A stretch of DNA of 12,215 nt, taken from NCBI GenBank assembly GCA_011371515.1, contig DRQE01000110.1, forward strand, positions 1 through 12,215, written 5' to 3'. Below the pieces are notes generated by a model. That model ran no database searches and had not been told where the DNA came from. It saw nothing but the letters and a program-made list of their open reading frames with translations. The stretch is from Deltaproteobacteria bacterium (GTDB lineage Bacteria > Desulfobacterota > GWC2-55-46 > DRQE01). The position numbers and the translations under genes were made by a program. This document shows positions 9,678 through 12,215 of this stretch, one piece after another. The number at the start of each line of letters is the position of its first letter. Position 1 is the stretch's first letter.

Positions 9678-9807
9678 ATCAAAGACAGTGGCCACACCCA
9701 GCTTCCGCTTGAGCATCAACACCTGTATCTGCTCCGCCAGAACCAATCCTTGCTACTGGTCTCGGTAGGGAAAGTTTAAGCCATCTATGGCCCCTACTGT
9801 CTTTGAC
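9678..9807 (-). ncRNA. L10 leader: autoregulatory mRNA structure upstream of rplJ
   Basis: The 200 bases between rplA and rplJ contain a structured leader. The minus-strand segment at 9807-9796 (GTCAAAGACAGT) pairs with 9689-9678 (ACTGTCTTTGAT) over 12 positions, 11 Watson-Crick and one G-U, closing a domain of about 130 bases. Inside, GTAGGG (9797-9792) can pair with CCCTAC (9770-9765), sharing its first two bases with the outer helix. It encloses the small hairpin GCCAT/ATGGC and a run reading CTTAAA. The stretch CTTAAACTTTCCCTACCGAG resembles the conserved core of the known bacterial L10 leader, which binds L10(L12)4 through a kink-turn and blocks rplJ-rplL translation. Family assignment is from memory of that core and the position directly before rplJ. 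Confidence 0.8.
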
Positions 9808-9843
9808 CATATATTTTTTAAAGCCTGAAAAGCTCAAAATCCT

Positions 9844-10545
9844 CTACTTGAACAGATTCCTTACCTCTACTGTATCGAGTTTTATAGAAGGTCCCATTGT
9901 GGTGGATATATGGAGGCTCTTCAAATAAGTGCCTTTACTTGAAGGAGGTTTTGCCTTGATAATACTTTCCATAAGCGCAAGAAAGTTCTCCTTTAGCTTC
10001 TCGGGTCCAAAAGAGACCTTTCCTATGGGTGCGTGAACTATTCCGGTCTTATCCACTTTGTATTCTATTCTGCCTGATTTGAGCTCCCGAACAGCCTTTG
10101 CCACATCGAATGTAACCGTGCCCAGCTTCGGGTTTGGCATGAGCCCCCTTGGGCCGAGAATCTTGCCCAGCTTTCCAACTGCACTCATCATGTCAGGGGT
10201 GGCAACAGCCTTGTCGAAATCGAGCCAGCCCTTCTTTATCTTCTCTATGAGGTCCTCTGCCCCCACATAATCGGCACCTGCCTCTTTTGCCTCTATCTCT
10301 TTCTCACCCTTTGCAAAGACCAGCACTTTTACTTTTTTTCCGGTTCCATGGGGCAGAATTACCACACCACGAACCATCTCTTCAGGATGCCTCGGGTCCA
10401 CTCCAAGTCTTGCTGAAAGCTCAACGGTCTCGTCGAACCTTGCCGTGGCTATATCCTTTATAAGCTGGAACGCCTCGTCGACACTGTATGTGCGGTCTTC
10501 AATCTTATTTTTTGCCTCCAGATATCTCTTGCCAGCTACTGCCAT
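9844..10545 (-). CDS. rplA: Ribosomal protein L1 (233 aa)
   Basis: L1 binds the mobile L1 stalk of 23S rRNA and helps release deacylated tRNA from the E site; in many bacteria it also represses the rplK-rplA message. The protein has the two-domain L1 layout. Domain I is formed by the N- and C-terminal segments. Domain II lies around residues 69-160 and ends with the family signature [19 protein letters not shown] at 126-144. The block [14 protein letters not shown] is at 57-70. Length is essentially that of E. coli L1. The ATG at 10545 lies 4 bases after the rplK stop, and its ribosome site (GGAGG) is inside the end of rplK, implying coupled translation. It is followed by the 200-base L10 leader. 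Confidence 0.98.
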   Translation of the reverse strand: MAVAGKRYLEAKNKIEDRTYSVDEAFQLIKDIATARFDETVELSARLGVDPRHPEEMVRGVVILPHGTGKKVKVLVFAKGEKEIEAKEAGADYVGAEDLIEKIKKGWLDFDKAVATPDMMSAVGKLGKILGPRGLMPNPKLGTVTFDVAKAVRELKSGRIEYKVDKTGIVHAPIGKVSFGPEKLKENFLALMESIIKAKPPSSKGTYLKSLHISTTMGPSIKLDTVEVRNLFK

Positions 10546-10549
10546 CTTC

Positions 10550-10975
10550 CTAATCCTCCACTTGTATTCCCATACTTTTTGCAGTGCCCTCTATGGTGCG
10601 CATTGCAGCCTCAAGGGTGGCTGCGCTCAGGTCGGGCATCTTAATCTTTGCAATCTCCTCTATCTGCTTTCTGGTGACCTTACCAACCTTCTCTTTGTTA
10701 GGAGCCCCCGAGCCCTTCTCAACACCTGCTGCCTTCATGAGAAGTGTTGAGGCAGGCGGTGTCTTGGTTATAAATGTAAATGAGCGGTCTGCATATACGG
10801 TAATCACAACGGGTATTATCATACCCTCCTGCCCCTGAGTCTTTGCGTTGAACGCCTTGCAGAAGTCCATTATATTCACCCCGTGCTGACCGAGGGCAGG
10901 ACCCACCGGTGGTGATGGAGTTGCCTTACCGGCAGGTATCTGAAGTTTTATCTGTGCTATAACCTTCTTTGCCAT
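10550..10975 (-). CDS. rplK: Ribosomal protein L11 (141 aa)
   Basis: L11 sits at the GTPase-associated centre of the 50S subunit, next to the L10-L12 stalk. It is the binding site for thiostrepton-type antibiotics and is needed for RelA activation. The N-terminal domain shows [18 protein letters not shown] at 15-32 and [13 protein letters not shown] at 34-46, followed by [14 protein letters not shown]. The C-terminal RNA-binding domain includes [18 protein letters not shown] and ends [11 protein letters not shown]. Length is one residue less than in E. coli. The ATG start at 10975 follows AAGGGG and lies 20 bases after nusG. The gap is too short for me to recognise an L1 operator in it. The stop is TAG, 4 bases before rplA. 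Confidence 0.98.
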   Translation of the reverse strand: MAKKVIAQIKLQIPAGKATPSPPVGPALGQHGVNIMDFCKAFNAKTQGQEGMIIPVVITVYADRSFTFITKTPPASTLLMKAAGVEKGSGAPNKEKVGKVTRKQIEEIAKIKMPDLSAATLEAAMRTIEGTAKSMGIQVED

Positions 10976-10995
10976 GTCCTTTTATCCCCTTCAGT

Positions 10996-11526
10996 TTATG
11001 TCTTTTCCACCTGCACGAAGTCAAGCTCCACAGGGGTGGGTCTGCCGAAGATACTCACAAGCACCCTGAGCTTGCCCTTATCGGGCTTGACTTCGTCCAC
11101 TATGCCTGTAAAATTCGTAAAGGGCCCATCTATGACCCTCACATTCTCACCCTTTTCAAACAGAACCTTGGGCTTGGGCCTTACAGCTCCCTCTTCCATC
11201 TGACGGGTAATCTTCCTGACATCCTCCTCGCTAAGCACCGATGGATTGTTTCTGCCACCCACAAAGCCCGTAACCTTCGGTATACTCTTTACAAGGTGCC
11301 ATGTCTCGTCGGTAAGCTCCATCTCCACCAAGATGTAGCCGGGGAAGAACTTCCTTGAGCCAGTCTTCTTAACCCCCCGAACCATCTCCACAACCTTCTC
11401 GCTGGGCACGAGAATCTCGCCAAACTTGTCCTCCTTGCCCAGTGCCTTTATCTTCTCCTCAAGCGCTGCCTTGACCTTGTTCTCATACCCTGAATAAGTA
11501 TGAACAACATACCACTTTTTTGCCAT
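10996..11526 (-). CDS. nusG: Transcription termination/antitermination factor NusG (176 aa)
   Basis: NusG binds the RNA polymerase clamp through its N-terminal domain. Through its C-terminal KOW domain it contacts either Rho or ribosomal protein S10, linking transcription to translation or to termination. The NGN domain covers about 3-113, with WYVVHTYSGYENKV at 5-18 and SRKFFPGYILVEM at 57-69. The KOW domain covers about 125-176, with the motif GENVRVIDGPFTNFTG at 126-141. Length is normal, and there is no insertion between the domains. The ATG at 11526 lies 24 bases after secE; the ribosome site is modest (GGGAG about 11 bases upstream). The secE-nusG pairing and the following rplK are the standard bacterial order. 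Confidence 0.98.
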   Translation of the reverse strand: MAKKWYVVHTYSGYENKVKAALEEKIKALGKEDKFGEILVPSEKVVEMVRGVKKTGSRKFFPGYILVEMELTDETWHLVKSIPKVTGFVGGRNNPSVLSEEDVRKITRQMEEGAVRPKPKVLFEKGENVRVIDGPFTNFTGIVDEVKPDKGKLRVLVSIFGRPTPVELDFVQVEKT

Positions 11527-11550
11527 ACCCTATACTACTCCCGGATTATT

Positions 11551-11742
11551 TTAGCTCAGGATATACCTTACAAGAGTTGAGAGCAAGAAGTCCACGAGAC
11601 CCAGAAACAGAGAGACCACTATTACCATAACAATAACCACCCATGTGGCGTTCATAGTCTGTTCTCTGGTGGGCCATGTAACCTTTTTGAGTTCAGCTCT
11701 TGCCTCTGAGAAAAACTGCTTTGCCTTGTCTATCTTTTCCAC
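11551..11742 (-). CDS. secE: Preprotein translocase subunit SecE (63 aa, single membrane span)
   Basis: SecE clamps the SecY channel in the cytoplasmic membrane and is essential for protein export. The sequence shows the short, common form of the family. A cytoplasmic amphipathic helix (about 4-20) ends in the conserved ELKKVTWPTREQT motif at 17-29. One hydrophobic membrane span follows at about 32-55, then a short tail RYILS. The two extra N-terminal spans of E. coli SecE are absent. The start is GTG at 11742, preceded by AAGGAAG with a 9-base spacer; no other in-frame start codon lies between it and the tRNA gene 26 bases upstream. nusG follows 24 bases downstream. Confidence 0.95.
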   Translation of the reverse strand: MEKIDKAKQFFSEARAELKKVTWPTREQTMNATWVVIVMVIVVSLFLGLVDFLLSTLVRYILS

Positions 11743-11768
11743 CGATGCAAACTTCCTTAAAAAATTTG

Positions 11769-11845
11769 TGGCAGGCCAGGAGGGATTCGAACCCCCAACC
11801 CGCGGTTTTGGAGACCGCTGCTCTACCAGTTAGAGCTACTGGCCT
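11769..11845 (-). tRNA. trnW: tRNA-Trp (anticodon CCA), CCA end encoded
   Basis: The minus strand folds as a complete 77-base cloverleaf. The acceptor stem AGGCCAG/CTGGCCT is seven perfect pairs, the D stem is GCTC/GAGC, and the anticodon stem GCGGT/ACCGC is perfect. The anticodon loop CTCCAAA gives CCA for tryptophan. The T stem GGGGG/CCCTC encloses the loop TTCGAAT. The discriminator is G, followed by an encoded CCA at 11771-11769. A1-U72 and G73 agree with known bacterial tRNA-Trp identity. The gene lies 52 bases after rpmG and 26 bases before secE, so it is probably processed out of the polycistronic transcript. Confidence 0.97.
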
Positions 11846-11859
11846 GTAGAAACATCTTT

Positions 11860-11865
11860 ATTATA
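11860..11865 (-). promoter_or_regulatory. Candidate -10 box upstream of tRNA-Trp
   Basis: The minus strand reads TATAAT at 11865-11860, fourteen bases before the first base of the tRNA, so a transcript could start around 11853. No convincing -35 hexamer is found at 16-18 bases upstream, where the sequence is G-rich. The TG of an extended -10 element is not in the right place. It could be a promoter for tRNA-Trp-secE-nusG or a chance match. Confidence 0.4.
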
Positions 11866-11897
11866 CAACAGGCACACCCCCCGACAGCAGGAAGCCC

Positions 11898-12047
11898 TTA
11901 CTTTGTCTCCCTGTGCAGGGTGTGACGCCTGCAGAACTTACAGTACTTCTTGAGCTCAAGCCTGTCTGGTGTGTTCCTCTTATTCTTTGTGGAGGAGTAG
12001 TTCCTCCTCTTACACTCCGTACATGCAAGGGTTATAATCTGTCTCAT
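11898..12047 (-). CDS. rpmG: Ribosomal protein L33, zinc-ribbon type (49 aa)
   Basis: L33 is a small 50S subunit protein near the E site. The frame runs from ATG 12047-12045 to TAA 11900-11898 and gives a 49-residue, strongly basic protein. It begins [13 protein letters not shown] and ends with [14 protein letters not shown]. Two CXXC pairs (Cys9/Cys12 and Cys36/Cys39) form the zinc-binding ribbon, so this is the zinc-dependent form. The conserved block [18 protein letters not shown] lies between them. The start follows the tuf stop by 7 bases; the nearest ribosome site (GGAG) overlaps the end of tuf, so the two are probably co-translated. The order tuf-rpmG-tRNA-Trp-secE is seen in many bacterial phyla. 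Confidence 0.96.
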   Translation of the reverse strand: MRQIITLACTECKRRNYSSTKNKRNTPDRLELKKYCKFCRRHTLHRETK

Positions 12048-12054
12048 CCTTCAA

Positions 12055-12215
12055 TCACTCCACAACCTTAGTTACCACACCTGCGCCTACAGTCCTGCCA
12101 CCCTCTCTTATTGCAAACCTCAGTCCCTCTTCCATGGCTATCGGTGTTATAAGCTCAACATCTATACTCACATTATCTCCGGGCATCACCATCTCAACAC
12201 CCTCCGGCAGGGTCA
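12055..12215 (-). CDS. tuf: Elongation factor Tu, C-terminal 52 residues (cut by window edge)
   Basis: EF-Tu delivers aminoacyl-tRNA to the ribosome as a GTP complex. Only the end of domain III is present. It begins with [19 protein letters not shown], continues through [19 protein letters not shown], and closes with [13 protein letters not shown] before TGA at 12057-12055. This is the nearly invariant C-terminus of bacterial EF-Tu. The gene enters from the right edge, so the GTPase domain cannot be examined. It is most likely the tuf copy at the head of the secE-nusG cluster; many genomes carry a second copy after fusA. Confidence 0.96.
   Translation of the reverse strand, partial: TLPEGVEMVMPGDNVSIDVELITPIAMEEGLRFAIREGGRTVGAGVVTKVVE

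Noticed and set aside
9808..9837. Possible promoter upstream of rplJ: TTGAGC, 18-base spacer, TATATG
   Set aside because: Each box matches only four of six positions. A start would fall inside the 5' arm of the L10 leader closing helix and destroy it, so transcription from rplK/rplA is more likely.
10995..11023. Possible promoter before rplK: TTGACT, 18-base spacer, CATAAA
   Set aside because: The -35 part encodes the conserved Leu-Asp-Phe of NusG, and the start would leave only about a dozen bases before the rplK ATG. Probably a chance match.

Overview
The window is a stretch of core bacterial housekeeping genes, all read from the minus strand. In transcription order (right to left) it holds the 3' end of tuf (EF-Tu), rpmG (L33), tRNA-Trp(CCA), secE, nusG, rplK (L11), rplA (L1), rplJ (L10), rplL (L7/L12), rpoB, rpoC, and the 5' part of rpsL (S12). 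This is the widespread bacterial order in which the secE-nusG / L11-L1-L10-L12 / rpoBC block is followed by the str operon. I found no mobile element, CRISPR array, phage gene or unfamiliar protein, and no undescribed system. The interest lies in the regulatory joints between the genes.

Organism: a bacterium of Gram-negative type. RpoC (1385 aa) carries a long insertion in the trigger loop, and RpoB (1388 aa) carries E. coli-like lineage inserts. SecE is the short single-span form (63 aa). Codon use is distinctive: isoleucine is mostly ATA and arginine mostly AGG in a sequence of intermediate GC. This bias is often seen in thermophiles. A Nitrospirota, Thermodesulfobacteriota or related deep Gram-negative lineage would fit, but this is a judgement from protein flavour and not a phylogeny.

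Region by region: positions 12055-11551 hold tuf-rpmG-tRNA-Trp-secE, tightly packed, with a perfect TATAAT just upstream of the tRNA. Positions 11526-9844 hold nusG-rplK-rplA with gaps of 4-24 bases. Positions 9843-9644 form a 200-base leader that folds as the L10 leader, the autoregulatory binding site for L10(L12)4. rplJ follows from an apparent TTG start, with rplL translationally coupled. The 80-base rplL-rpoB gap contains a perfect long hairpin, at the position where E. coli has an attenuator and RNase III site that sets ribosomal protein versus polymerase output. rpoB and rpoC are 36 bases apart. A TTGACA box overlapping the rpoC stop codon suggests that the str operon (rpsL onward) has its own promoter.

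Together the genes make the translation factor EF-Tu, ribosomal stalk and L1-arm proteins, the SecE translocon subunit, the NusG transcription-translation coupling factor, and the two large RNA polymerase subunits.
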